Below are positions 48,020 through 57,995 of a DNA stretch of 64,000 nt, in pieces. The notes under the pieces were generated by a model. That model made no database searches and was not told the origin of the DNA. It saw only the letters and a program-made list of their open reading frames with translations. Positions within the stretch are counted from its first letter, which is position 1; each line of letters begins with the position of its first letter. This DNA is from CAVVIH01 sp963748295 (GTDB taxonomy: Bacteria > Acidobacteriota > Vicinamibacteria > Vicinamibacterales > 2-12-FULL-66-21), in the NCBI GenBank assembly GCA_963748295.1, contig CAVVIH010000005.1:186001-250000 (forward strand), written 5' to 3'. The position numbers and the translations under genes are program-made.

Positions 48020-49649
48020 ATGCGCTCACGCGATCTCGATCGGCTTGCCGCAACCACCTACGACGTTCTCGTCGTCGGCGGCGGTATTCATGGTCTGGCC
48101 ATTGCGTACGAGGCCGCCAGCCGCGGTCTGCGCACCGCGCTCGTCGACGCCGGCGATTACGGCGGCGCGGCATCGTTCAATCATCAGAAGACCGCGCACG
48201 GCGGCCTGCGTTCGCTGCAGTCCGGCCGGATCGATCGCGCGCGCCAGAGCATCTTCGAGCGGCGGGCGCTCGCGCGCATCGCGCCGTGGCTGCTCCGTCC
48301 GCTGCCGTTTATCACCGGCACCTATCGATCGTTCATCCGAAATCGACTGGCGCTTCGCGCGGCGTTCAAGTTCGACGAGTGGCTGGGACGGCACCGCAAC
48401 GCCGGGGTCGAGCCCGAGCTGCACCTGCCGGCGCCGCGACTGATTTCAAAGGCGGCGACGCTGCGGCTGTTTCCAGGCATCAAACAGGATGGCCTGACCG
48501 GCGCGGCGCAGTGGTACGACTACCAGATGGTCGAGGCCGAGCGGTTGACGTTCGCGTTTGCCGCCGCCGCTGACCGGGCGGGCGCCGATCTCGCCAATTA
48601 CGTCGAAGCGACTGCCCCGCTGAAGGCGGGCGGGCGGATTGCCGGGATGCAGGTCCGCGACCGCCTGTCGTCGAACACGTTCGAGATTCGCGCGCAGGTG
48701 ACGGTGAACGCCGCCGGTGCCCATGCCGGCACGGTGATGGCCGCGTTCGGCGTGAAGCGGGATTTCCCGCTGCTCAAGGCGATGAATCTCGTCACCTCGA
48801 AGCGCGCGAGCGACATCGCGCTCGCCTCGCCGTCACCGAGCGGCCGGATGCTGACGCTCGTCCCCTGGCGTGGCCGGGCGCTGATCGGCACCAGCCAGTC
48901 CTCCTCGCTCGTGCAGCCGGATGCGGTCTCGGTGTCAGCCGCCGAAGTCGAAGCGTTCGTGCGCGAGGCGAACGCGGCGTTCCCCGCGCTCCAGATTACC
49001 CCGGCCGACGTCACGCTGGTCCATCGCGGCGCGGTGCCGGCCGACGGCAGGACGCAACGGCGCGGTCGATCTGCGGCCGGAGCCGGCCATCCTCGATCAC
49101 TCGCGGGAAGGCGCCGCCGGCGCCCTCACCGTCATCGGCGTGAAGTACACCACCGCGCGCGCCATCGGCGAGCGCGCCGTGTCAGCGATCGCCAGGCATC
49201 TCGGCAAGCGTCTGCCTGCGTCGCGCACGGCGATCGCCACGCTGCCGGGCGCGGCGATCGCGGATCACGAAGCGCTGGCGATCGAAACCGGCCGCGACCT
49301 GGCGTTGGAGGTTCCCCTGCCGGTGATCCGGCATCTCATCGCCAAATACGGCGAGGGCGCGGCGGGTATCATCCGCCTGACCCACGCCCATCCTGAGCTG
49401 CAAGCGCCCCTCGCGCCGGGCGTGCCAACGCTTGGAGCCGAAGTGGTCCACGTCATCCAGCACGAACAGGCGATGCGTCTGACGGATATCGTGATTCGGC
49501 GCACCGGTCTGGGATCGATGGACCCGCCGGGAGAAGAGGCGCTTCGTTCGGCGGCCGCCCTCGCGGGCGCCGAACTGGGGTGGGATCAGCAGCGGATGGC
49601 GTCCGAGATTGACGCGGTCAGAGATTTCTACCGGCTTACGGCACCGTGA
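48020..49649 (+). CDS. glpD: FAD-dependent glycerol-3-phosphate dehydrogenase, frameshifted
   Basis: About 543 codons. The N-terminal FAD motif is DVLVVGGGIHGLAIAYEAAS, then SFNHQKTAHGGLRSLQSGR and WYDYQMVEAERLTFAFA. The C-terminal part has GALTVIGVKYTTARAIGERA and the GlpD-type alpha domain (EVVHVIQHEQAMRLTDIVIR). It oxidises glycerol-3-phosphate to DHAP and feeds the quinone pool. One frame change lies near 49055 (ADGRTQ versus AGRNGAVDL). Its 3' end overlaps the convergent barrel gene by 14 nt. TATAGA at 47996-48001 is a possible -10 element with a very short leader. Confidence 0.9.
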
Positions 49650-50484
49650 ACCCCCTGAACACCCAGGTCACGCCCGCGGTGAAGCCGAACGTCGTGTCGC
49701 GTGACGTCAGGCCGACGAGGATCCCGCCGTCGACGCGAACCGTCGCGTGCGTGAAGCGGGCGCCGGCGCGAAGCACGGAACGGCTCTCGGTGCCGATCGG
49801 CGTGTCGTCGCCCCCGAGGCCGACACGGCCGTTGACCTCGCTGACGATCTCGACTCCCTGCTTCACCGCCCGCGCAAACGAGATTCCGTAAGTCATCACG
49901 TCGTTCTGACGGGACCCGAGCGTTGGATCGGTCAGGATGCCGAGGCCGGCGTTGCCGACGATCCGGATCGACTGCACGGTCTTGCCAATCAGGCCGGAGA
50001 CGAAGAAGTCGGTCGTATCGAGGCCGATGCCGCTGTCGATGCTGGCGGTCGGCAGCCGGGTCGCCAGCCGCACCGCGATTGCCGGCCGGCCGGGCGCTTC
50101 TGAGAGCAGTCGGATCTTCGTGGCGATGATCAGATCTTCCACATCGGTGGTCGTATCGCCGGTGAACGACAGCGCGCCGGAAAGCGGCGCAGGCTGACGA
50201 TCGGTCACCGCGAGGCGGTTGTAGAAGCCGCCGTCGATCTGCAATTCCGCGATCGAGCTCAGGCCGAAGCTGACGCCGAGCGTCGGAAGCCGCAGCAGGT
50301 CCCCGGTCAGGCCCGACGTCGGATAGAAAAGATCGCTCTGATAGTCGAAGCCGCCCTCGATGAGGATGTTTCCCGCTCCAACCGTCTCCGGATCCTCGGT
50401 CACCAGCGGGCGCTGCTGCGCGAATGCCTCCGTTGCCAGCCCGAGCGTCATCACGCACACCACGAAAGCGATCGCTTTTTTCAT
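49636..50484 (-). CDS. outer-membrane beta-barrel protein
   Basis: A 282-residue protein with a signal peptide (MKKAIAFVVCVMTLGLATEAFA) and alternating amphipathic strands throughout: NILIEGGFDYQSDLFY, TLGVSFGLSSIAELQIDGGF, KTVQSIRIVGNAGLGI and GVEIVSEVNGRVGLGG. It ends in aromatic-containing strands (FGFTAGVTWVFRGFTV), compatible with an outer-membrane barrel or transporter-type porin. I do not recognise a specific family. The 3' end overlaps glpD by 14 nt on the opposite strand. A 97-bp tandem duplication lies just upstream of its start. Confidence 0.8.
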   Translation of the reverse strand: MKKAIAFVVCVMTLGLATEAFAQQRPLVTEDPETVGAGNILIEGGFDYQSDLFYPTSGLTGDLLRLPTLGVSFGLSSIAELQIDGGFYNRLAVTDRQPAPLSGALSFTGDTTTDVEDLIIATKIRLLSEAPGRPAIAVRLATRLPTASIDSGIGLDTTDFFVSGLIGKTVQSIRIVGNAGLGILTDPTLGSRQNDVMTYGISFARAVKQGVEIVSEVNGRVGLGGDDTPIGTESRSVLRAGARFTHATVRVDGGILVGLTSRDTTFGFTAGVTWVFRGFTVP

Positions 50485-50500
50485 CTACGCGCTTCTCCAA

Positions 50501-50708
50501 TCTCAACGCTCGCGGGGCCCCACCCCCGCTCGCCTCTCGCTCGGGGGCGCGGCTGCTGCCGCGCTGCCCTCCGGCCCCTCGCTCGGGCCGCAGGCGCTCT
50601 CAACGCTCGCGGGGCCCCACCCCCGCTCGCCTCTCGCTCGGGGGCGCGGCTGCTGCCGCGCTGCCCTCCGGCCCCTCGCTCGGGCCGCAGGCGCTCTCAA
50701 CGCTCGCG
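50501..50708. repeat. 97-bp GC-rich tandem repeat
   Basis: Two complete copies (50501-50597 and 50598-50694) that appear identical, plus a third truncated to about 14 nt. The unit starts TCTCAACGCTCGCGGGGCCC and is rich in palindromes. It fills the gap between the dtd stop and the barrel gene start. No open frame with coding character was found. Confidence 0.9.
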
Positions 50709-50719
50709 AAGCCCCACGG

Positions 50720-51169
50720 TCAAAAGAGCTTCCCGCTGTCCAGCAGCATCGTCACCGGTCCGTCGTTCACGAGCGCGACGTCCATGTGCGCCTGGAACGT
50801 TCCGGTCTCCACGCGCAGCCCCTCGTCGCGCAGTTTGCGCACGAGCCCGTTGTAAAGAGATTCGGCGAGCGCCGGCGGCGCCGCGCCGTCGAACGAAGGG
50901 CGCCGGCCCTTGCGTGCGTCGCCGAGCAGCGTGAACTGCGAGACGACGAGCACGGCCCCGCCTGTTTCGACGACCGAGCGGTTCATGCGGCCGTGATCGT
51001 CGGAAAAGATCCGCAGCTCGCGGATCTTCGCCGCGATGTAGTCGAGATCGGCGGGGCCATCGCCGTGCGCGACGCCGAGGAAGACGAGCAGCCCGGAGTC
51101 AATTCGTCCGACGACGCTCGCATCGACCGTGACCGAAGCGGACTTCACGCGCTGGACGACCGCGCGCAT
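50720..51169 (-). CDS. dtd: D-aminoacyl-tRNA deacylase
   Basis: A 149-residue DTD enzyme that hydrolyses D-aminoacyl-tRNAs, keeping D-amino acids and glycine mischarging out of translation. Signatures are MRAVVQRVKSASVTVD, the active-site SQFTLLGDARKGRRPSF and the C-terminal NDGPVTMLLDS (Gly-Pro motif, here GPVT). Length matches the family. It begins 3 nt after the ttcA stop and is co-transcribed with it. Intact, although ttcA next to it is not. Confidence 0.97.
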   Translation of the reverse strand: MRAVVQRVKSASVTVDASVVGRIDSGLLVFLGVAHGDGPADLDYIAAKIRELRIFSDDHGRMNRSVVETGGAVLVVSQFTLLGDARKGRRPSFDGAAPPALAESLYNGLVRKLRDEGLRVETGTFQAHMDVALVNDGPVTMLLDSGKLF

Positions 51170-51172
51170 CCG

Positions 51173-51992
51173 TCAGCGTCTCATCAGGTGCAGCGGCACG
51201 GCAGCCTCGCGCAGCTCTGGCAGCGGATTCAAGCGTCGATCGAGCAGATGGCGGGGCGCGACGTTGGCGAGCGCGCGGATCATCGAGTTCTTGATCTCCG
51301 GATGCTCGACCTCGAGCTCCGCGATCAGGCGCTTGACGCGCTGGCGCTGCAGGCCGAGATCGCCGCAGGCAGGGCAGCAGCAGCCGACAATCGGCAGCTG
51401 CTGCTCCTTCGCATAGTTCCGCGCCTCGCTCTCCGTCACGGCCACGAGCGGGCGAATCGACGACGTGCTGGCCGTTGTCGGAGACGAGGCGGGCGGGCAT
51501 GGCCTTGAGAGTGCCGGCGAAGAACAGGTTCAGCAGCAGCGTTTCGATGAAGTCGTCGAGGTGATGGCCCAGCGCGATCTTCGTCGCGCCGACTTCGCTG
51601 GCGAGGCGATAGAGCACGCCCCGGCGGAGCCGCGCGCACAACGAACAGGGCGTGGCCTGCGCATCGAGCAGGTCCTCCATGACCTCGCCGATCTCGGTGT
51701 GCACGATGCGGTATTCCCAGCCCCGCTGCTCGCACGTCGTCGAGATCAAATCGTGGCGGTAGCCGTCGTAGCCGGAATCGACGGTGACCGCGACGAGCGA
51801 GAAGGCGATCGGCGCGCGCTTGCGCAGGACGTCGAGGATCTGCAGGAGCGCCCAGCTGTCCTTGCCGCCCGACAGCCCGACCATCACACGATCGCCGTCC
51901 TCGATCAGCGAGTAGTCGGCGATCGCCTTGGTGACCTTTTTGGCCAGACGCGTTTCCAACGGGCTGTTATACGGCAAATCCCAACTCCCCAC
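51173..51992 (-). CDS. ttcA: TtcA-family tRNA 2-thiocytidine synthetase, frameshifted
   Basis: About 273 codons. The PP-loop ATP site is RVMVGLSGGKDSWALL. The Fe-S or thiol cysteines are in ATPCSLCARLRRGVLY, and a C-terminal pair in IVGCCCPACGD. GHHLDDFIETLLLNLFF is typical of TtcA. It adds sulfur to C32 of certain tRNAs. One extra base near 51465 (GTCGTCGATTCG) breaks the frame; removing it gives HVVIRPLVAVTESEARN. The GTG start at 51992 is uncertain because it lies inside an AACTCCC word array, so MGSWDL may be repeat-derived and initiation may use a downstream TTG. Confidence 0.87.
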
Positions 51993-52101
51993 TCACAAAA
52001 GGCCAACTCCCAAAAGAGCCCAACTCCCAAATCCCATACCGTTCCAGAGACCCCAGTCCCAGGAAGCAAATTGGGAGTTGGGAATTGGACATTGGGAGTT
52101 G
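51978..52101. repeat. inverted AACTCCC word array
   Basis: Left arm: three to four copies of CCAACTCCCAA (51981-52030). Right arm: TTGGGAGTTGGGAATTGG and ATTGGGAGTTG (52071-52101). The spacer is about 40 nt. The right arm ends 7 nt from the stop of the glycosyltransferase gene at 52109, and the left arm reaches into the ttcA start. Confidence 0.8.
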
Positions 52102-52108
52102 CCTTAAA

Positions 52109-53146
52109 TCATACCGCTGTAAGCTGCTTCACCGCGTCCGGCCAGGTCATGTGCGCGCCGCTCCGCGACGCCTCCCGCCCCATGCGCTCGGCGAGCGCTC
52201 GATCGTCGATCAGCCTGCGCAGCGCGGACGCGAGCGATGCCGGCGTCGGATCGCAGACGAAGCCGTTGACACCGTCGCGCACCAGCTCCGCGGGGCCGCC
52301 GCTGTCGCGGCAGGTCACGACCGCCTTGCTTGATGCGAATGCCTCCGCGGTGACGAAGCCGTAGTCCTCCTGCAGCGGCGGAAAACACACCGCGCGGCAG
52401 CGCGCCAGGTGATCGACCAGCGGTGCTTCCGACAGAGCGCCGGCGAGCGTCACGCGGCCGCCGAGCCCAAGCTCGGCGATTCGAGCCTGAAGCCGGGACT
52501 GCTCCTCGCCGTCGCCGCCGATCACCGCGCGGATGCCCGCGCCCTCGGGCGTCGCCAGCGCGTCGAGCAGCAGATCCGTCCGCTTCAACGGCGTGAGTCT
52601 GGACACCATGAAGATGTAGTCGCCGTACTCGTCGCAGCGATACGGCCGCTGCGGTGCGGGAGGATACAGCACGGTCGACCGCAGCTCCGGCCACATCGCA
52701 TAACGCTGCTGGATGGTTCGAGACTGGACGAACAGGCGCTTGACGTTCCTGGTGAGGAGATAGCGATCCGTCATCTGGATCGCGCGCCGCCGCACGCTCT
52801 CCTTCGCGCGGCCGCGTGAACTCAACGTCGCGCTGAACCGCTCCCACAAATCGTAGTACTCGCGCATCGTGTGGTTCAGCCAGCAGACGTGATTCGGGTG
52901 GCGCACGGCATAGCTCGGGTAGCGCAGGCTGATCACCTGATCGATCGGCTGGCCATCGCTGCTCCCGACGTCGGTGAGCCAGGTCGCGACGTACGACGAG
53001 GCCTGACGCCCGAAGCGATTCTGCGGCGTCACGATGATGTCGGCCTGATGGCCGGCCTCGCGAAGCGCCCGCACGAGCGAGCGCGCGATCACCATGTGCC
53101 CGCCCTCGACCATCGGCGGGCTCGACGTGACGACCGCGATCCTCAT
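52109..53146 (-). CDS. GT4-family glycosyltransferase
   Basis: A 345-residue GT-B glycosyltransferase. The N-terminal Rossmann domain starts MRIAVVTSSPPMVEGGHMVI. The nucleotide-sugar domain has FMVSRLTPLKRTDLLLDAL, VIGGDGEEQSRLQARIAELG and the E-x7-E motif in PPLQEDYGFVTAEAFASSKA. It is the last gene of a seven-gene overlapping operon and overlaps the upstream membrane protein by 4 nt. Donor and acceptor sugars cannot be told from sequence. Intact. Confidence 0.92.
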   Translation of the reverse strand: MRIAVVTSSPPMVEGGHMVIARSLVRALREAGHQADIIVTPQNRFGRQASSYVATWLTDVGSSDGQPIDQVISLRYPSYAVRHPNHVCWLNHTMREYYDLWERFSATLSSRGRAKESVRRRAIQMTDRYLLTRNVKRLFVQSRTIQQRYAMWPELRSTVLYPPAPQRPYRCDEYGDYIFMVSRLTPLKRTDLLLDALATPEGAGIRAVIGGDGEEQSRLQARIAELGLGGRVTLAGALSEAPLVDHLARCRAVCFPPLQEDYGFVTAEAFASSKAVVTCRDSGGPAELVRDGVNGFVCDPTPASLASALRRLIDDRALAERMGREASRSGAHMTWPDAVKQLTAV

Positions 53147-55065
53147 TGCAACGTCGGCTTCACCCGAACGCCGAGAAAACGCGTGTCGGTGGAGGCTTCG
53201 TGGAACATCGGCACGAAGCCGGTGCTGCTCGAGACCGACGCGGTCCAGACCCAGCGTCCCTCATAGGGATACCCGGGCCCGAGCGAGAACACGAGCTGTG
53301 CTTGCCGCCCGCCGGCAACGCCACATGCTGCGATCGGCCGGACACTTCCGCCACGACTTCGGTCGGCACCGGGCCGGCGGTGACGTTCAGCACCAGCCGT
53401 TTCATTTCGCGATCGACCTTGACGAGGATCTCGGCGCGCGACTCTCCTTTCACCCAGAAGCTCTTCTCCTCCTCCGGCTCCCGGCCGTAGGCGTTGGCAT
53501 CGAGAAAATAGATCTGGAAGCCGTAATCCCCTTCACCCGGGTTGTCGCCGAACCACTGCCGCACGCGCGCAGTGTTGGTCATGATCGGCAGATCGTTCAC
53601 GTTGCTCAACTCGACCGGCAGCATCCGCAGCGGTCCACTGTCGGCGTACTCACCCGGGCCGGACGGACGCGGTAAACGGCTGCACGACCAGCTTGGCCAT
53701 GAAAAGACTGCCCACGACCCAGGGAAGCACCGCAATCCACGTCGTCCGGATGGGCGGCAGCAGAAACAGGAACGCGCCGTAGGCGGCGATGAAATACCGG
53801 TTCCCTACCGAACCGCCGCCGCCGAACCACGTGTAGGGCGTGATGATGACGAAGATGAGAATCTGACCAATGCCCGCCGCGAGCACGAGGTACTGCCAGC
53901 CCGGCCGGCGCGGCCGGAGCAGGAACGTGGCCAGCGCGAGCACCGCCGGAAAGAAGTACGCGATCAGGCCGGAATAGCGCCCGACGAAAAACCATCCGAG
54001 GTTGTGCGACAGGTTCGTGAAGAAGACGGACCGGTTGAAGATCACATCGGTCAGCGCCTCGTCGCGGCCGTGCTGCTGGCCGAAGAAGCCGCTGCCGGGA
54101 TTCTGAAACGGAAACTCGAAGTCGTATGTCGCCCGCTGGCCGCCCTGATAGTTCCACTCGCCGGAGATCGCCATGTTGGCGGCGAACAGCCCGCCGGCCA
54201 CGAGAGCGAACACCGCCGCGGCAGCGGCGCCGCTCAGCCACCGGCGCCGCCACGCGAGCCAGAGAACGATGGGCGGGAACAGCGCGGCGTTGGTGATTTT
54301 CGAGAACGTCGCGATGCCGAGCAGGATCGCCGCCGCGACGTCGCTCGACCCGGTAAACAGCCAGCGCATACCGCGCGGCGCATGCTCCGGGCGCTCGACT
54401 TCCTTATAGAGCCAGCAGAAATACGCGAGGAAGACGAGCGAGAAGTTGAACAGTTCCGGCGCGATCCAGACGATGTACACGGGCACCACGGTGGCCAGGA
54501 GAAACGCGCCCATCAAGAGCGCCGAGATCGACGCTGGCATGCGCGCGTGGAGGAACACGTAGCCGCACCAGAACACCAGCGCCAGCAGGAGTGCGTGGAA
54601 GACGAGGAAGCCGTTCGTGCCGAACAGCTCCACGAACGGCCACGCGAACAGCGGGTAGATGAACGCTTTGCCGAAGAACAGCCGCGTCGGATCCGTATCG
54701 TCGACGGTCGTCGTCCAGAAGAACGGCGGCCGCAGCATCAGGCCGCCGTCGACGATGTCCCTGCCCTTTTTGAGGAACAATCCGGTCGGACCGGCTGAGA
54801 ATTCGCGCCAGACGCGAACGAGATCCTCGCGTCGGTAGGTCAGGTCGCCATCCTCGGCGAGGCTGTGCCCCATCATGTAATAGGTCGCCTCGTCGCTGAA
54901 GAACCCGCCGGCGATCCGCGGCGCGTCGACGCTCAGGGCCAGCCCGCCGTAAACACAGAGAAGGACGACGGCGGCGGCAAGCCCGGGCAGGAAGTTGCGC
55001 GTACCTGCCTGCGTGGGCAGCTCGCTCGCGATCGGTGCTGATGCCGCCGCGGGTTCGCGAATCAT
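53143..55065 (-). CDS. polytopic membrane protein, GT39/PMT-like (lipid-linked sugar transferase type), frameshifted
   Basis: About 640 codons with about 10-12 transmembrane helices in the first 470 residues and a soluble C-terminal beta domain. The first long loop contains FFSDEATYYMMGHSLAEDGD, the acidic loop position used by GT-C enzymes such as PMT and ArnT. Later features are FKT-like hydrophobic blocks and TPYTWFGGGGSVGNRYF. A +1 change near 53655 and a compensating -1 near 53305 (AGGQAQLVFSLGPGYPYEG is restored) interrupt the tail. It is coupled by 4-nt overlaps to glycosyltransferases on both sides. It probably transfers a sugar from a polyprenyl carrier in the periplasm. Confidence 0.78.
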
Positions 55066-56263
55066 ACGGGCGCCCGGCTCGTGAGAAACGACAGATCCGC
55101 CTGAAGGATTCCCTTCCGGTGCGTCTCGCGCGAGACATCGTGCAGCAGCGTATACAGCCGCTCCATCTTCGACACGAACGCCGCGATGTCGTACTGGCGG
55201 CCGGTCACCCTGCGCCCCCGCGCCCAGCCGCTCACGCAGCGCCGGCATCGTCGATCATGCGGCTGATGGCGCCGGCCAGCGCCGGCGCGTCGCGCTTCGG
55301 AACGATGATCGCGTCGCGGTCGTGCGTCAGGACGTCGACCAGCCCGTCGGCGTCGGTCGCGACGATCGGCTTCCCCATCGCCAGCGCTTCGAACACGGTG
55401 AGCGGCGTGCCCTCCCAGAGCGACGGAAAGACGCTGATGTCGAACGCCGAGACGACACGGGCGACGTCCTTCGCGAAGCCCGCCGAACACGAACCGATCG
55501 CCAAGCCCGAGCGCCCGCGCCTGCTGCTGGAGCGATTCGAGCAGCGGCCCCTCGCCGAACAGGTAGAACCGCGTGCCGGGCGATCGTCGATGACGAGGCG
55601 CGCGGCATCGACGAGGTATGAGTTGCCCTTCGAATCGTGCAGGCGCGTCACGGTGCCGGCGACGAACTCGTCCCGGCTGGACGCCCAGCTCCGCCCGCGC
55701 GGCCGGCGATCTCGTCGGCCGACCGCGGCCGGCTGAATTCTTCCAGCGGCACCCCGAGATAGACGACCTTGACCTTGTCGGCCGGCATCTGCCGCGCGTT
55801 GATCACGAAGTCGGCCGTGCTCTGCGATACCGCGATGCGCGATGTCGGTGAACGGCTCCAGCGCGGCGTCGGCGACCTTCTGAAACCACGGCGTGTCGGT
55901 GAGATTCGCGTGCTCGTGCAGGATCGTCGGGATCCGCCGCATCGCCCCCGCCAGCCGGCCGAACGTCGTCGCGCCGTAGCCGTGCAGGTGCAGGATGTCG
56001 ATCTGCTTGCGATCGATCACCTTCAGCAGCGCTGGCAGCGTCGCCGGATCGAACTTCGACTTGTGGAGGTAGGTGATGTCGACGCCGAACGACTCGAGCG
56101 TCTCCTCCGACAGATCCTTCTTGCGCAGGCTGACCAGCGATACGTTGAACCGGGTCGTGTCGAAGCGCGGGATCATCCACGCGAACAGGCGCTTCACGCC
56201 GTGCATGCGCGAGCCTTCCCAGCCGAGATGATCGCAGACCTGGAGGACGTTGAGCCGCTTCAC
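55062..56263 (-). CDS. GT4-family glycosyltransferase, frameshifted
   Basis: About 400 codons. The GTG start (GTGA overlap with the acyltransferase stop) gives MKRLNVLQVCDHLGWEGSRM. The middle has IDILHLHGYGATTFGRLAG and ILHEHANLTDTPWFQKV. The donor-site half has AGTVTRLHDSKGNSYLVDAA and the E-x7-E motif region FPSLWEGTPLTVFEALAMGK followed by PIVATDADGLVDVL. Several single-base changes lie between 55500 and 55850, and the final segment is in a third frame ending LSFLTSRAPV. Its stop overlaps the membrane-protein ATG. A surface-polysaccharide role follows from the operon. Confidence 0.83.
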
Positions 56264-57007
56264 GAGGAGGCGGCCTCCTGGCGCTCGCCGACGACGCGCG
56301 CCGGAATGCCGACCGCAATCGCGCGATCCGGGACCGCGGTCCTCACCACCGCGCCGGCGCCGACGATGGCGCCGTCGCCGATCGTGACGCCGTCCAGGAT
56401 CTTGGCGCCCGCGCCGAGCCAGGCGCCGGCGCCGACGGCGACGCCCTCGGATCGCCGGCCCTGCGCGAGCACCGGCTGCGACGGATCGCTGAAATCGTGG
56501 TCGCCGCCAATCAGGTAGCAGTAGGCCGCCAGCAGCGTGTCGCGGCCGATGCTCACCCGGCTGGCCGAGAACACTTCGCAGTTGAAGCCGATGTTCGCGC
56601 CGTCGGCAATCTCGATGTCGCCGTTCTTGCACGACAGGATGCTGTTGCGGCCGATGAACACACCGTTGCCGATCGTGATGCCCTGGTTGCTCTCGCCTTT
56701 CGCGTCGAGCAGGCAGTTGTCGTCGATCGACGACGTTGTCGCCGATGCGGATCTTGTGTGGATGCCGCAGCACGACGTTCTGGCCGAAGATGACGTTGCG
56801 GCCGCACGCGCCGAGCAGCGCCGGATAGAGCGACTTTCGCAGGGAGAACCCGAGCGCGCCGGGCACGTGCTGCGACAGCAGCACCACCAGCTCGTACTTC
56901 AGGAGCGCGCCCCAGCCCGGCCGGCCGACCACGAGCGCGGCGTACTTTTCGCGGGCCGACCGCTTCGTATCGAAGAGCTGTTCCTGTGCTCGCGGAATAG
57001 TCGGCAT
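56260..57007 (-). CDS. left-handed beta-helix acyltransferase (hexapeptide-repeat, WbbJ-like), frameshifted
   Basis: About 249 codons. The N-terminal helix region (EYELVVLLSQHVPGALGF-type) leads to hexapeptide repeats: GRNVIFGQNVVLRHP, GVFIGRNSILSC, GANIGFNCEVFSASRVSIG, GGDHDFSD and GVTIGDGAIVGAGAVV. It ends VGIPARVVGERQE, the standard tail of sugar O-acetyltransferases. One extra G near 56733 (GTCGTCGATCGACG) breaks the frame before DDNCLLDAKGESNQG. It lies 6 nt after the epimerase gene and overlaps the next glycosyltransferase start. It probably acetylates a surface glycan. Confidence 0.85.
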
Positions 57008-57013
57008 AGTTGT

Positions 57014-57995
57014 TTAGAGCCAGCCCGCGGTCTTGTACCAGTCCAGCGTTTTCCTGATGCCCTCGCGCAGGCCGACCTTCGGCGCGTAGCCCAGTTCCCG
57101 ACGCGCGCGGCTGATGTCGAACGCGCGGCTCTTCGTGAAGAAATCGACCCGCCGGCGATAGAGCGGCGGCTCGATCCCGAGCGGCGCACAGATCGCTTCG
57201 CATGCCGCGCCCGCGACCCAGAACGGCCACACCGGCAAGTGCAGCCGCGGCGGCGCGACGCCAGCATTCTGCGCAATCAAGTCGATCAGCTGATCGAGCG
57301 TCGTCACTTCACCGCCGGCGAGGATGTAGGTGCGCCCTGCCGCGGCCGGCACCTCGCCACACAGCCTGAAGCCCTCGATCAGATCGTCGATGTACGTCAG
57401 GTGATAGTAAATGCGTCCGGCGCCCAGCACGATGAACCGCCGCCGCGCCACGCCACGGAACAGCTTCAGCAGTCGCCGATCGCCAGGACCGTAAATGCCG
57501 GTCGGCCGCGCGATCACCACTTCCATCCCCGTCGCCGCCGCCGCTTCCCTCGCCAGCCGCTCGCCTTCGAGCTTGGTCTGCTGATAGATGTCGCCGGGGC
57601 GACAGCGGTGCGTCCTCGTTGGCCGGCGGCTGCTTGACGTCGCCGTGCACACCGACCGTGCTGCAGTGCACGACGCGCTTCACGTGTTCGGCCGCCGCGG
57701 CATGTACCAGCGTGCGGACCGCGTGCGCATTCACCGCGCGGTACACCTCGTCTTTCAGCCCCGCTTCGCGGTACATCGCCGCAATGTGGTAGACGACCTC
57801 CACGTCGCGGCAGGCCTGGCGCAGCGACGCCTCGGAGCGCACATCGCCTTCGACGAGATCGATCCCCGCGTCGTGCAGGGGCGCCGCGCGGCCGGGATCG
57901 CGCACCAGCGCGCGGACGTAGTAGCCGCGGCCGGCGAGCGCACGGGCGAGATGGCCGCCAGTGAACCCGGTGGCGCCGGTTACGAGGACTCGCAA
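57014..57995 (-). CDS. NAD-dependent epimerase/dehydratase, frameshifted
   Basis: About 327 codons of an extended SDR. The NAD site is MRVLVTGATGFTGGHLARAL. VVHCSTVGVHGDVKQPPANE, then GDIYQQTKLEGERLAREAA supplies the Tyr-x-x-x-Lys pair. Other blocks are VIARPTGIYGPGDRRLLKLF and YHLTYIDDLIEGFRLCG. One extra C near 57600 (TCGCCCCGGCG) breaks the frame; removing it gives LSPGDIYQQTK. The gene overlaps the upstream methyltransferase by 16 nt. The family makes or modifies nucleotide sugars, or reduces related ketones; the exact substrate is unknown. Confidence 0.87.
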
